A stretch of DNA of 64,000 bases from JABCPE02 sp963530295 (GCA_963530295.1 CAUSCF010000002.1:62001-126000), one strand, 5' to 3'; counted from the first letter of the stretch, positions 7,801 through 15,570 are shown. The notes: a model not told the origin generated them from the sequence alone. Numbers and translations: made by a program.

Positions 7801-9136
7801 GACCGAGGGCGTTTCCATCGCTCAAGCCCTTTATATGCTGGGCGTAGAACCTGTGAGAGATTCTTTCGGAAGGGTGGTAGATGTCAGACTGATTCCATCA
7901 AAAGAGCTGGGCAGACCGAGAATAGACATTGTCATTCAGACTTCTGGACAGTTCAGAGATTTGGCAGCATCGCGTTTATTCCTTTTAACAAAAGCTGTAG
8001 AACTGGCAGCCAATGCAAAAGATGAAAACTTTGAAAACCAAGTAAACGCTGGAAACATCGCCATAGAAAAAGAACTTGTAAATGCTGGGGTAAGCCCTAA
8101 ACAAGCCCGTGAAATGTCCAACTATCGTATTTTCGGGGGACAGCAGGGAAGATACGACACTGGAACTAAAGAAATGATGCTTGCAGGAGACAAATGGGAT
8201 TCTCAAAAAGACATCGCCGAAACCTACATGCACAACATGGGTGCTTTCTACGGAAACGAAAAAGAATGGGGAAAATATGAAAAAGGAATGCTAAAAGCAG
8301 CCTTGAAAAATACGGATATTCTCATCCACGCCAGACAAAACAACACTTGGGGCGCTCTGAGCCTTGACCATGTATTCGAATTCATGGGAGGGATGAACAC
8401 TGCCATAAAAGAAGTCACAGGAAAAGACCCAGATGCCTATTTTGCAGATTACAGAAACCGCAAAAATATGCGTATGCAGGAGCTGAAAGAAGCCGTAGGA
8501 GTAGAAGCCAGAGCGACTATTTTCAACCCTAAATACATCAAAGAAAAAATGAAAGGGAAAGCTTCCAGCGCAGGGCAGATTGCGGAAATCACCACCAACA
8601 TGTTCGGCTGGGAAGCCACACGCTCAGAGCTGATAGATGATGAAATGTGGAACGAACTCTACGAAACCTATGTAGAGGACAAACACAAGCTGGGCATCAG
8701 AGAATTCATTCACAAAGAAAACGGAGCTTCCCTACAAACCGTAACAGCCGTAATGCTGGAAGCCACACGAAAAGGCATGTGGAAAGCCTCTGCAGAACAG
8801 ATTTCCAACCTTGCTTCTATGCACAACGGATTAGTAAAGGAATTCGGGGCTGAGTCCTCCTCTTTCTCCGCAAATAACGAGAAACTGCAAAACTACATCG
8901 CAGGGAAACTTCATGAAAATGAAGCCAAAGAATACAAATCTGAGCTTCAAAAAATGAAAACAGGAAGTACTGAGGAAATCAATACCAAAGAAGGAAAAGT
9001 CCTGAAAAAAGAAGAAGTAAATCCAGAACAAGCCAAAGAAAAAATGCCGCTGAACGGACTGCTCATAGGCGGAGGAATTTTAGCTGCATTCATCGGGCTG
9101 CTGATTTATTTCAAGAAAAAAAGAAAAAATGAGTAA
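4838..9136 (+). CDS. hmuS: HmuS: CobN/BchH-family protein anchored in the membrane at both ends
   Basis: 1432 residues. An N-terminal membrane segment (about 6-24) precedes a large CobN/magnesium-chelatase H-type body, and a second membrane segment (about 1403-1423) ends in KKKRKNE. The family hallmark HFGTHGSLEF lies near residue 545, with EGVSIAQALYMLGVEPVRDSFGRV and DIVIQTSGQFRD further on. CobN and BchH insert metal into tetrapyrroles with ATPase partner subunits, and none are encoded here. HmuS proteins of haem operons are thought to act on haem, probably removing iron; I recall this reported for Bacteroides but cannot check it. A Lys-rich low-complexity insert lies near residues 800-880. 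A terminator follows. Confidence 0.85.
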   Translation: MKNKKRILSIILGLLAVSLGYFAWSKWASATRIALVNFPNYQVSNMALSNEDSFIKFEDVPLDQLDKLKNYDFVLAWGMGIKIDENQRNTIIKTAEKVPTHFVSVTSPENDISSLSESQSEKVDSYLSSGNKKNFQSFARYVRKYIDGKKFFAEEPEKVIEKKENVFFHIDEEVAFSDIKAYEDYLKKNNLYQEGKPKIAIVSGIHDPFSGNKAHIDSIIVSLQKSGLNVYPFASFGKRVEFLEQINPDAVIYFPHGRLQMTNPEQTVDWLKEKNIPIFTPISVIQLEEDWLKDPMGMFGGFMGQTIVMPELDGAVYPYVLIAQEKRNDGMVVFKTIPDRLKKFTQIVNNFINLKKKNNQNKKVAIYYFKGQGQNSLVAQGLETNSSLYNFLKRMKSEGYNVAGLPENEADFQKLINTQGNVYNSNAMGSFDNFIQNGKPALINDAEYTDWLKNSVQTQMYEEVMKNNGAVSEGFMGTKKDGKGYLAVSRIVFGNVAILPQPPAALSTDDEFKVNHGVKEIPPHAYIGAYLWAQKGFKADAMIHFGTHGSLEFTPNKQVALSSDDWGDVLVGAVPHFYYYTIGNIGESIIAKRRTYATLISYLTPAFTESEARTIFNELLDKINYYYKAQDEAHKKDISLQIKKIAVKMGLHRDLRLDSITSKPYSEEEIDKLENFAEEIATEKINGEFYTMGVPYSSDKISSTVLAMSTDPLAYSLAALDKISGKVTDQQLKRKAFFTENYLNPAKNIVLQILNGKAVSPDFIAATAKISVSEIEKARELLTPQREMPYFVKKAMEKKMKSKNGELTEVEKQLKAGKIPDGMPEFVAKKLMEKVKRGERLGEKPSFGGGKLKVSTPKAGQKPETNQIPKEQKERAMAILDIEQTINNVVFYKESLLKSPEMELKSFFNALNGGYVAPSSGGDAVANPRAVPTGRNLYAVNAEMTPSEMAWERGVKLAQNTIEEYRKNHKGEYPKKIAYTFWSSEFIETEGVSIAQALYMLGVEPVRDSFGRVVDVRLIPSKELGRPRIDIVIQTSGQFRDLAASRLFLLTKAVELAANAKDENFENQVNAGNIAIEKELVNAGVSPKQAREMSNYRIFGGQQGRYDTGTKEMMLAGDKWDSQKDIAETYMHNMGAFYGNEKEWGKYEKGMLKAALKNTDILIHARQNNTWGALSLDHVFEFMGGMNTAIKEVTGKDPDAYFADYRNRKNMRMQELKEAVGVEARATIFNPKYIKEKMKGKASSAGQIAEITTNMFGWEATRSELIDDEMWNELYETYVEDKHKLGIREFIHKENGASLQTVTAVMLEATRKGMWKASAEQISNLASMHNGLVKEFGAESSSFSANNEKLQNYIAGKLHENEAKEYKSELQKMKTGSTEEINTKEGKVLKKEEVNPEQAKEKMPLNGLLIGGGILAAFIGLLIYFKKKRKNE

Positions 9137-9144
9137 TTCCTAAA

Positions 9145-9183
9145 AAAACTGTTTGGAGTACGAGCCGTATTTCAAACAGTTTT
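9145..9183 (+). terminator. Intrinsic terminator after hmuS
   Basis: A perfect 11-bp stem (AAAACTGTTTG at 9145-9155, CAAACAGTTTT at 9173-9183). A smaller TACG-AGC-CGTA hairpin sits inside the 17-base loop, and TTTATTTTTA follows. It ends the first haem transcription unit. Confidence 0.8.
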
Positions 9184-9242
9184 ATTTTTAATTTTAAACT
9201 TAATAAATTGATAATTTTCGTTCATATTTAAAATTTCAGTTC

Positions 9243-9250
9243 TATCTTTG
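9243..9250 (+). promoter_or_regulatory. Promoter -7 element of the WG-repeat gene
   Basis: TATCTTTG, a full TAnnTTTG match, lies 29 bases before the ATG at 9280 and just downstream of the hmuS terminator. The genes from 9280 onward can therefore be expressed separately. Confidence 0.6.
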
Positions 9251-9279
9251 TAAGTACATTAAATACTAAAAACATCTTT

Positions 9280-10374
9280 ATGAAACTAAAAGTTTTTTTC
9301 CTTTCGCTACTGGCATCTTGTAGTGTTTTTGCACAAAAATCAGACATCTGGACTTACTTTTATGATGATGAAGAATATCTTTTCGGCTTTAAAAACAGCA
9401 AAGGAGAAGTGATGATAGAACCCAAATTCAAGGGATTTACTTCGGCTAATAAGTTTGACAAAATCGCTGCTTTTATGGAAGATGCCAATGGAGAATTTAA
9501 CAGCTACTACATGCTGAAAAACGGAAAAAAATTCGGAAAAGACAGCCTTTATGTCTTTGATATGGCGTTTGACTGCGAAAATGAAGGTTTCATCAAATTC
9601 CGAGATTCTAAAACGGGAAATGTCGGTATGTTTAACACAGCAGGAAAAGTGGCTATCCCAGCTCTATACAATGATATGACACCTTTTGAAAACGGACTTT
9701 CTGTTGCTTTAAAAGGAGCGAAACTAATGAAAGATAGTGATGATGATGAACATCCCTACTGGGCTGGCGGAGAAAACCTTCTTATCAACACTAAAAACGA
9801 GGTTTTGGTTAAAAATTTCCAAGATGACCAGCTTACTCTGGACTTCCACTCACTCCGTATCCAGAGCCAACCTGAAAAATCTACCGAAAGAGTTAGTTTT
9901 CTGGGGACAAATGGGAAATATTATTCCTTCATTGACAATGAAAAATTATTTGAAAACTTCCTAAACCAAAAGTTTTTCAAAAATCTAAGCAAAAAAAGCA
10001 TTCTAAAAAATTCATATGAAAAAATCGTCTATTGGGACGAAGAAAAAGGCTGGATATCACAACCTGCAAAAGATTTTTTAGAAAAAAATCATGCTATTTT
10101 ATTAGAAAGGCTGGAAGGCTACAAGAACAAGAAAAATGTGCAAATCATGGTAGAAAACTATACTCCGCTTACCGATGATATAGAGCAAAAAATCCAGCAT
10201 CATTATAATAACTGCGGCAGAAGAAACATGTCTAAATATCCTTTTTTCAGTCTTGTTATCACAAATCATGACGAGAATGGGAAATTCCGTCACCAAGACC
10301 TTTTTAGTTTTTTAAGAACCGAAAAAGGCATCAAATTTATCAGTTGCTCGATAAGAAACCACACCTTGAAGTAG
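9280..10374 (+). CDS. Secreted WG-repeat-like protein of unknown function
   Basis: 364 residues with a signal peptide ending SCSVFAQ. The N-terminal half has WG-type repeats: LFGFKNSKGEVMIEPKFKGF and, about 90 residues later, VGMFNTAGKVAIPALYNDM. Each pairs a 'G-F/M-x-N-x-x-G-x-V' strand with a 'P-x-F/Y' strand. The C-terminal half (about 200-364) has no pattern I recognise. WG-repeat proteins are common and poorly understood in Bacteroidetes. It ends seven bases before the next gene and lies between hmuS and the hmuU/hmuV-like genes, so it may have been recruited to haem handling in the periplasm. That is inference from position only. Confidence 0.65.
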   Translation: MKLKVFFLSLLASCSVFAQKSDIWTYFYDDEEYLFGFKNSKGEVMIEPKFKGFTSANKFDKIAAFMEDANGEFNSYYMLKNGKKFGKDSLYVFDMAFDCENEGFIKFRDSKTGNVGMFNTAGKVAIPALYNDMTPFENGLSVALKGAKLMKDSDDDEHPYWAGGENLLINTKNEVLVKNFQDDQLTLDFHSLRIQSQPEKSTERVSFLGTNGKYYSFIDNEKLFENFLNQKFFKNLSKKSILKNSYEKIVYWDEEKGWISQPAKDFLEKNHAILLERLEGYKNKKNVQIMVENYTPLTDDIEQKIQHHYNNCGRRNMSKYPFFSLVITNHDENGKFRHQDLFSFLRTEKGIKFISCSIRNHTLK

Positions 10375-10381
10375 AGAAAAA

Positions 10382-11059
10382 ATGCAGTTAGTTTTAAATA
10401 TTTTATTGGTCTTTATCCTCATCAATGCCGTACTGAAATTCAGTTTTTGGAAACTTTGGCAAGTCGCGGTAGCCGCGGTTTTGTCGGTCGTGTTTCTGTT
10501 TTGGGCTTATCCATATGCGATGGAACAGTCGCAGGTAACGATACAAAACGCCCTCGAAACGCCCTCTATACTAAGCAATATCGCGGTGCTGGTAACCATA
10601 GAAGTTGCCCTCTGTCTTGCCTTTTGTTTCTCCGAACTGAAAGGACTTTTCTTCGCAGAGAAAAACCGATGGAACACCTTTCTAAAAGCCTGCCCTGCCC
10701 TGCTGATGTTTCCTGTTTTGTTTTATCTCCTTACACAGAGCTTTTTTTACTTTTCAGGAATGGATTTTTTCACCATTACCATGCTGTTTTCGGCAGGTTC
10801 GGCGCTGTTTATCATCGGTGGAGCGTGGTGCATCCAAGCGTTTTTCCCTGAAAGAGATTTCCGCATTGAGGTTCATCTGCTTACCAGCTTGTTCATCGGT
10901 ATTTTAGGATTGATAATCACTTCCAGCAGCAATCTTATTTATGTTCCCAAAAGCGAACCTATTTCTTTCAAGTTCTTAGGAATTTCTTTTATCTTATTTA
11001 TTGGAATTTTCATCTTAGGAATGATGATAAATAGATGGTATTGGAAATTAAAGAGATAA
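10382..11059 (+). CDS. Multi-pass membrane protein in the haem locus, positional HmuT counterpart
   Basis: 225 residues, almost entirely hydrophobic, with about six predicted membrane segments (near 2-15, 25-45, 67-85, 103-122, 130-150 and 195-217) and a short ESFSEL-type polar loop. No family motif is recognisable. In P. gingivalis an integral membrane protein (HmuT) lies between HmuS and the HmuU/HmuV pair; this gene has the same relative position and character, so equivalence is plausible but not shown by sequence. It begins seven bases after the WG-repeat gene. A 296-bp AT-rich gap separates it from hmuU. Confidence 0.6.
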   Translation: MQLVLNILLVFILINAVLKFSFWKLWQVAVAAVLSVVFLFWAYPYAMEQSQVTIQNALETPSILSNIAVLVTIEVALCLAFCFSELKGLFFAEKNRWNTFLKACPALLMFPVLFYLLTQSFFYFSGMDFFTITMLFSAGSALFIIGGAWCIQAFFPERDFRIEVHLLTSLFIGILGLIITSSSNLIYVPKSEPISFKFLGISFILFIGIFILGMMINRWYWKLKR

Positions 11060-11355
11060 AATTAAAATCAATAGTCTATAAAAAAACAAAATCATAATAG
11101 AAACACATTAAATTAATATTAAAATTTAAAAAAACAAGATGATAAATTAAAAATAACATCTATAAAAATCAAAAAGGTAGATAAAAATATTAAAAAACAA
11201 GATATAAAATTTAAATTATCATCTAATAAAATAATAAAGTAAGATAACTTTTCATATTTTATTTAAAATTTAAAGTAAAACAATCTAGTTTATCTAATCA
11301 ACAAATTAAAATTTAATCATAATCAAATAAAAAACAGAAACAATCAGTTATAAAA
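11060..11355. other. AT-rich gene-free gap with a degenerate direct repeat
   Basis: Almost 300 bases with very few G residues on the plus strand and no reading frame of note. Two similar blocks begin AAAAAACAAGAT near 11128 and 11197, and each is followed about 25 bases later by AT(A)ATCTA-like sequence, suggesting an old duplication about 65-70 bases apart. TAACTTTT at 11245-11252 is one mismatch from a promoter -7 element. It may be a long leader of hmuU or a decayed gene. I see nothing conclusive. Confidence 0.4.
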
Positions 11356-11958
11356 ATGGAAACAATATCAAAGGTTTTATTCTGGGTAGCAAATAGCCTT
11401 CTTATTCCAGATGTTATTATTCTTCTAATACTTTTCGTTCGCGCTCTTCTTCTTACAGGGAGTTTTTACAATCAGTTTGTAACCAAATTCAAGAACGATA
11501 AAGCTCTAGACAATGCAATAAAAAACCTATCATCCGAAAATATAGACGAGCTGAGAAACCTTCTCCCAAAGAAAGATAACTCGCTCTACATCCGCTATCT
11601 ACGCGACCTGCTCGCACATCCGCCGAATGACGCTTATTCAGATTTTATGATTTCTAATTTTGAAAATGAAGCTGAAAAAGATATCGCAACTTCTAAACTA
11701 CTCGCTAAAGTAGGGCCTGTATTAGGACTTATCGGAACTCTTATCGCGATGAGCCCTGCTCTCACGGGACTTTCTTCGGGTGACATCTCTGGAATGGCTT
11801 ACAATATGCAGGTAGTTTTCGCCACTACGGTAGTGGGCTTAGTTATCAGTTTAATCGGGATGATTACCCTGCAATTCAAACAAAGATGGTACGCCAAAGA
11901 CACCAACAATCTGGACTATGTAGCACAAATTCTAACCCAAAACAAAGGCAAGATATGA
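11356..11958 (+). CDS. hmuU: MotA/TolQ/ExbB-family proton channel subunit, HmuU type
   Basis: 200 residues with an N-terminal membrane segment (about 15-35), a cytoplasmic region and two C-terminal membrane segments. The diagnostic block runs KVGPVLGLIGTLIAM near residues 118-132, then MQVVFATTVVGLVISLIG about 20 residues later, as in TolQ/ExbB. These proteins form pentameric proton channels that power TonB/Tol-type systems. The next gene starts inside its stop codon, a four-base ATGA overlap, so the two are translationally coupled. In haem operons this pair is HmuU/HmuV. No classical ExbD or TonB is present here. Confidence 0.8.
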   Translation: METISKVLFWVANSLLIPDVIILLILFVRALLLTGSFYNQFVTKFKNDKALDNAIKNLSSENIDELRNLLPKKDNSLYIRYLRDLLAHPPNDAYSDFMISNFENEAEKDIATSKLLAKVGPVLGLIGTLIAMSPALTGLSSGDISGMAYNMQVVFATTVVGLVISLIGMITLQFKQRWYAKDTNNLDYVAQILTQNKGKI

Positions 11959-12299
11959 GAAACAAACGCCGAAGAGTTCCTATTTTCAAGCGAGAAGAAG
12001 ACACTGATCCGCTGAGTGTAGTGGTCAATCTTTTTGATGTAGCAATGGTTTTTGCTGTTGCTCTGATGGTGGCTATGGTAATGAATATGAACATGACCGA
12101 AGTTTTCAGCAAAGAAGACTTTACCGTGGTGAAAAACCCTGGGAAAGACAATATGGAAATCATCACCAAAAAAGGAAACAAAATAGAAAAATACACGCCT
12201 TCCGCTGACCAAAACAATTCCCAAAACAAAACCAAAGGAAAAAAAGTAGGGACTGCCTATCAGCTGGAAGACGGGCAAATCATCTATATAGAAGACTAA
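11955..12299 (+). CDS. hmuV: DUF2149 membrane protein, HmuV type, possible ExbD-like partner
   Basis: 114 residues from the ATG at 11955; the frame is open further upstream, but that would overlap hmuU deeply. It has a basic N-terminus (KRRRVPIFKREEDTDP), then DPLSVVVNLFDVAMVFAVALMVAMV forming one membrane segment with an aspartate just inside it, and a polar C-terminus ending in GTAYQLEDGQIIYIED. This is the DUF2149 layout. One membrane helix with an acidic residue, coupled to a TolQ-type gene, is what an ExbD-like stator partner looks like. That function is inference. Confidence 0.8.
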   Translation: MRNKRRRVPIFKREEDTDPLSVVVNLFDVAMVFAVALMVAMVMNMNMTEVFSKEDFTVVKNPGKDNMEIITKKGNKIEKYTPSADQNNSQNKTKGKKVGTAYQLEDGQIIYIED

Positions 12300-12300
12300 T

Positions 12301-12332
12301 TTTGCTCATTTGAGAATAAAACGCTAAATTCG
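12301..12332 (+). promoter_or_regulatory. Candidate promoter of the transaldolase gene
   Basis: TTTG at 12301-12304, then 20 bases, then TAAATTCG at 12325-12332, one mismatch from TAnnTTTG. Spacing fits the Bacteroidetes -33/-7 layout. The ATG follows 23 bases later. Confidence 0.5.
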
Positions 12333-12355
12333 TACCCTTTTTAAAATCAAGAAAG

Positions 12356-13009
12356 ATGAAATTTTTTATTGACACAGCAAATTTAGAACAAATCAGAGAA
12401 GCCCAAAATCTTGGTATTTTGGATGGAGTTACAACCAATCCTTCCCTTATGGCAAAAGAAGGAATCAAAGGAAAAGAAGCTATTCTACAGCATTATAGAG
12501 ATATCTGCGAAATTTCAGATGGAGATGTAAGCGCCGAGGTGCTCTCTACTGACTACGAAGGTATGATAAAAGAAGGGAAAGAACTGGCAGCCCTACACGA
12601 GCGAATAGTAGTAAAAATCCCAATGACCAAAGACGGAATAAAAGCGATAAAATATTTCGCGGATAATGGGATAAAGACCAACTGTACTTTGGTATTTTCT
12701 GCTGGACAGGCTCTTTTGGCAGCGAAAGCAGGCGCTACCTATGTTTCGCCTTTTTTAGGAAGATTAGACGATATTTCTACTGACAGCATCCAGCTGATAG
12801 AGGATATCCGAGTAATCTATGACAACTATCTATTTGAAACTAAGATACTTGCAGCCTCTATCCGAAACCCTATGCATATCATAAATTGTGCTAAAATAGG
12901 TGCAGATGTGGTAACTTCTCCTCTTGCTTCTATTCTGAATCTTTTGAATCATCCTTTGACTGATAATGGATTGAAACAATTCATCGCTGATTCTAACAAA
13001 CTACAATAA
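12356..13009 (+). CDS. Small transaldolase / fructose-6-phosphate aldolase family protein
   Basis: 217 residues, the usual length of the short transaldolase family (TalC/FsaA). The N-terminal MKFFIDTANLEQIREA, GVTTNPSLMAKEG, and the Schiff-base lysine region NCTLVFSAGQALLAAKAGATYVSPFLGR are all present. Members transfer a dihydroxyacetone unit in the non-oxidative pentose phosphate pathway or cleave fructose 6-phosphate. Sequence alone does not tell the two apart, but many Flavobacteriia use this form as their transaldolase. It is a single-gene unit with its own promoter and a following terminator. Confidence 0.9.
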   Translation: MKFFIDTANLEQIREAQNLGILDGVTTNPSLMAKEGIKGKEAILQHYRDICEISDGDVSAEVLSTDYEGMIKEGKELAALHERIVVKIPMTKDGIKAIKYFADNGIKTNCTLVFSAGQALLAAKAGATYVSPFLGRLDDISTDSIQLIEDIRVIYDNYLFETKILAASIRNPMHIINCAKIGADVVTSPLASILNLLNHPLTDNGLKQFIADSNKLQ

Positions 13010-13013
13010 ATTA

Positions 13014-13041
13014 AAAAGTATGAGTTTTCGCTCATACTTTT
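13014..13041. terminator. Bidirectional intrinsic terminator
   Basis: An 11-bp stem, AAAAGTATGAG (13014-13024) and CTCATACTTTT (13031-13041), with a TTTTCG loop and T-runs on both strands. It lies between the convergent transaldolase and helix-hairpin-helix genes. Confidence 0.85.
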
Positions 13042-13050
13042 TTATTATCA

Positions 13051-14361
13051 TTATTTCAAATACATTTTCATTTTTGTGATTTCCTCAGGAGTGGCTTTTA
13101 TCTTCTTAAAAATCTCTTTTTCTGATGGAAAACTCACTCTGTAGAAAATAATTTTTTCGCCGTATTTTCGGAAATATGGATGCGTTTTCAGGAAATCCTC
13201 TGGAGCATCTGTGATAGCGTATTTCTGGATTTTAGAAACATCCATCGGGCTGGTGGAAATCAAATCCCTTGCCAAGTCTCTATCCACATTATAAGTTTCC
13301 AAAATCTGCTGTTTATCGGCAAATCCTCCTAATTTCTTTCGGTAGCCTAAATAGCTTGCCGCCGCCTTTTCATTAAAGCCAAATTCTACCAACTGCTTGA
13401 AAGTAATGCTGTTCAGGTCTATTTTAGAGAAATCTGTTTTGGCTGATACCACAGCTTTAGTAGGTTCTTCTTTCTCTCGGATTTGGAGTTTTATCCAAGG
13501 TTTCAGCTCTTGAAATTTTTCCGCCGAAATCACAAAGCATTTTTCAATATCTTCCAGATTTTTAAAACTTCCTTTCAGATTTTTATCTCTGTAATTTACG
13601 ATTACTTGGGCTTGTTTTTCAGAAAAACCTAATCTCTGCCAGCCCTGCGCATCCAAAGCATTTGGGTCAAAATAAGTGTATTCTATTTTAGGTTTATTTT
13701 CTTTCGGTTTTGGAGCGAAATCAGGCGCAGTTTCAGGCAAAAGCAGATAAGGTGCCAGCCGCTGGTAATTTTCTGGGCTGATGATGAAACATTCCCTAAA
13801 TTTCTCCTTGCTTCGGAAACTTCCACCGAGATAGTTTTTGTATTTAATAATCGCTTCGGCTTGCTTTTGGGAAAAGCCCATATTCTCCCAATCTTTCGCT
13901 GAATAGGAATCAGGATTGAATTTCCCTGATATTTTTAGTTCTTTCTTGGTAAAAGAATTTTCAAAATTATTTTTCTTACTGGTTTTCTCCGGAAGCAGAA
14001 TATATGCCTCTATTTCCGCAAATTTTTCAGGAGAAATGGCGTAGCATTTTGCCAGCTGTTCCTTTGAGAGAAATTCTCCGCCGACCAGCTCTTTATAATT
14101 CAGAATGGTTTTGACCTGCCGTTCTGTAAAACCAAGATTTTTCCACTGCTCAGCGGTGAGTTCATTTGGGTTAAATTCTGATAAAACCAATTCATTTCCT
14201 GCATTTTCATTTACAAATTCTACAACGACAGGCTCGTGCTTTTCAGTGTTTTTAAACCAATAAAAAACCAACTGAAAAACCAAAATAAGGATTCCTAAAA
14301 TCCCTAAACCTATAAACTGGTTTCGCCGCATCTGAAAAGGTAATTTTGAAAAATTTCTCAT
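13051..14361 (-). CDS. Helix-hairpin-helix repeat protein with an N-terminal membrane anchor
   Basis: 436 residues. One membrane segment (about 16-33) is followed by tandem ComEA/DUF655-like helix-hairpin-helix units. Three consecutive repeats have the form 'W-x-x-L/M-GF-x-x-x-QA/V-x-x-I-x-x-YK-x-x-x-GG-x-F', each ending 'CY/CF-x-ISPE-x-F/Y'. A fourth, shorter unit follows near residue 300. Such modules contact DNA or protein; ComEA takes up DNA, but these long flavobacterial versions are uncharacterised. A terminator stem of the upstream gap gene ends only about 10 bases before its ATG, so it probably relies on read-through from gap. An alternative start is Met11. Confidence 0.75.
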   Translation of the reverse strand: MRNFSKLPFQMRRNQFIGLGILGILILVFQLVFYWFKNTEKHEPVVVEFVNENAGNELVLSEFNPNELTAEQWKNLGFTERQVKTILNYKELVGGEFLSKEQLAKCYAISPEKFAEIEAYILLPEKTSKKNNFENSFTKKELKISGKFNPDSYSAKDWENMGFSQKQAEAIIKYKNYLGGSFRSKEKFRECFIISPENYQRLAPYLLLPETAPDFAPKPKENKPKIEYTYFDPNALDAQGWQRLGFSEKQAQVIVNYRDKNLKGSFKNLEDIEKCFVISAEKFQELKPWIKLQIREKEEPTKAVVSAKTDFSKIDLNSITFKQLVEFGFNEKAAASYLGYRKKLGGFADKQQILETYNVDRDLARDLISTSPMDVSKIQKYAITDAPEDFLKTHPYFRKYGEKIIFYRVSFPSEKEIFKKIKATPEEITKMKMYLK

Positions 14362-14371
14362 AAAAAATAAA

Positions 14372-14389
14372 AGCCTCTTTTTAGAGGCT
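14372..14389 (-). terminator. Intrinsic terminator of gap
   Basis: On the minus strand AGCCTCT-AAAA-AGAGGCT followed by TTTATTTTTT, placed between the gap stop (14399) and the helix-hairpin-helix start (14361). Confidence 0.75.
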
Positions 14390-14398
14390 CTTTGTTTA

Positions 14399-15403
14399 TT
14401 ATAATGTCGCTGAATGAGCCAGCAAATCTGTCAATTTGTTAGAATATCCTGTCTCATTGTCATACCAAGATACAAGCTTCACAAAGTTAGGAGAAAGCAT
14501 GATTCCTGCTCCTTTATCGAAGATAGAAGTTCTCTTATCTCCTATAAAGTCCTGAGATACCACAGGATCTTCTGTATAGCCTAAAATTCCTTTTAATTCG
14601 TTTTCTGAAGCAGATTTGATAGCTTGAGAAATTTCATCGTAAGAAGTTGCTTTTTCTAATCTTACCGTTAAATCCACCACAGAAACATCAGCAGTAGGCA
14701 CTCTGAACGCCATACCTGTCAGTTTTCCGTTAAGAGAAGGAATCACTTTTCCTACCGCTTTAGCAGCACCTGTAGAAGAAGGAATGATGTTCAACAATGC
14801 TGAACGACCACCTCTCCAGTCTTTTATAGATGGGCCATCCACAGTTCTCTGTGTAGCCGTAGTAGCGTGTACAGTAGTCATCAGCCCTTCTACAATCCCA
14901 AAGTTGTCATGAACCACTTTTGCTAATGGAGCGAGACAATTGGTAGTACAAGAAGCGTTAGAGAAAATATTTTGGTCAGCTTTTAGTTCTTTGTGGTTTA
15001 CTCCCATTACAAACATTGGCGTATCATCTTTTGACGGAGCAGAAAGAACCACTTTTTTCGCACCTGCATTTAGGTGGGCAGTAGCAGTTTCTTTTGTTAA
15101 GAAAAGCCCTGTAGATTCTACGATGTATTCCGCACCTACTCCATTCCATTTCAAGTTGTTAGGATCTCTTTCAGAAGTTACTCTTATTCTCTTTCCGTTT
15201 ACGATAAGGTCGTTCCCTTCTACAGAAACCTCTCCTGCGAATTTCCCATGAACTGAATCATATTTTAGCATATAAGCCATGTATTCAGCATTCACAAGGT
15301 CGTTAATTCCTACAACCTCGATGTTATCTCTTTCAACCATTGCGTTGAAAACTAAACTCCCAATTCTACCGAATCCGTTGATTCCTACTTTGATTTTTGA
15401 CAT
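14399..15403 (-). CDS. gap: Glyceraldehyde-3-phosphate dehydrogenase, type I
   Basis: 334 residues, full family length. It has the N-terminal Rossmann motif INGFGRIGSLVF, the catalytic cysteine motif SNASCTTNCLAP near residue 150, and GRSALLNIIPSSTGAAKAVG, the phosphate-binding segment. It ends with the conserved SWYDNETGYSNKL. The enzyme oxidises glyceraldehyde 3-phosphate with NAD and phosphate in central glycolysis. It has its own promoter (15465-15472), a terminator directly after, and a helix-hairpin-helix gene downstream on the same strand. Confidence 0.97.
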   Translation of the reverse strand: MSKIKVGINGFGRIGSLVFNAMVERDNIEVVGINDLVNAEYMAYMLKYDSVHGKFAGEVSVEGNDLIVNGKRIRVTSERDPNNLKWNGVGAEYIVESTGLFLTKETATAHLNAGAKKVVLSAPSKDDTPMFVMGVNHKELKADQNIFSNASCTTNCLAPLAKVVHDNFGIVEGLMTTVHATTATQRTVDGPSIKDWRGGRSALLNIIPSSTGAAKAVGKVIPSLNGKLTGMAFRVPTADVSVVDLTVRLEKATSYDEISQAIKSASENELKGILGYTEDPVVSQDFIGDKRTSIFDKGAGIMLSPNFVKLVSWYDNETGYSNKLTDLLAHSATL

Positions 15404-15464
15404 GATGCTATAATTAAATTTAAAGTTTTCTTCTCATTATCTAAGGTCTGAAACTTGACCTGCA

Positions 15465-15472
15465 CAAATTTA
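15465..15472 (-). promoter_or_regulatory. Promoter -7 element of gap
   Basis: Minus-strand TAAATTTG, exact TAnnTTTG, 61 bases before the gap ATG. No canonical -33 at the expected distance. Confidence 0.6.
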
Positions 15473-15570
15473 CAAAATAAAGTCCAATAAAACGAGTTAA
15501 ATTTAATATTTCATTTGGCATAATTTTTACTTTAATTTTTTCTAATTTTACCGAATATTATTTTATCATT

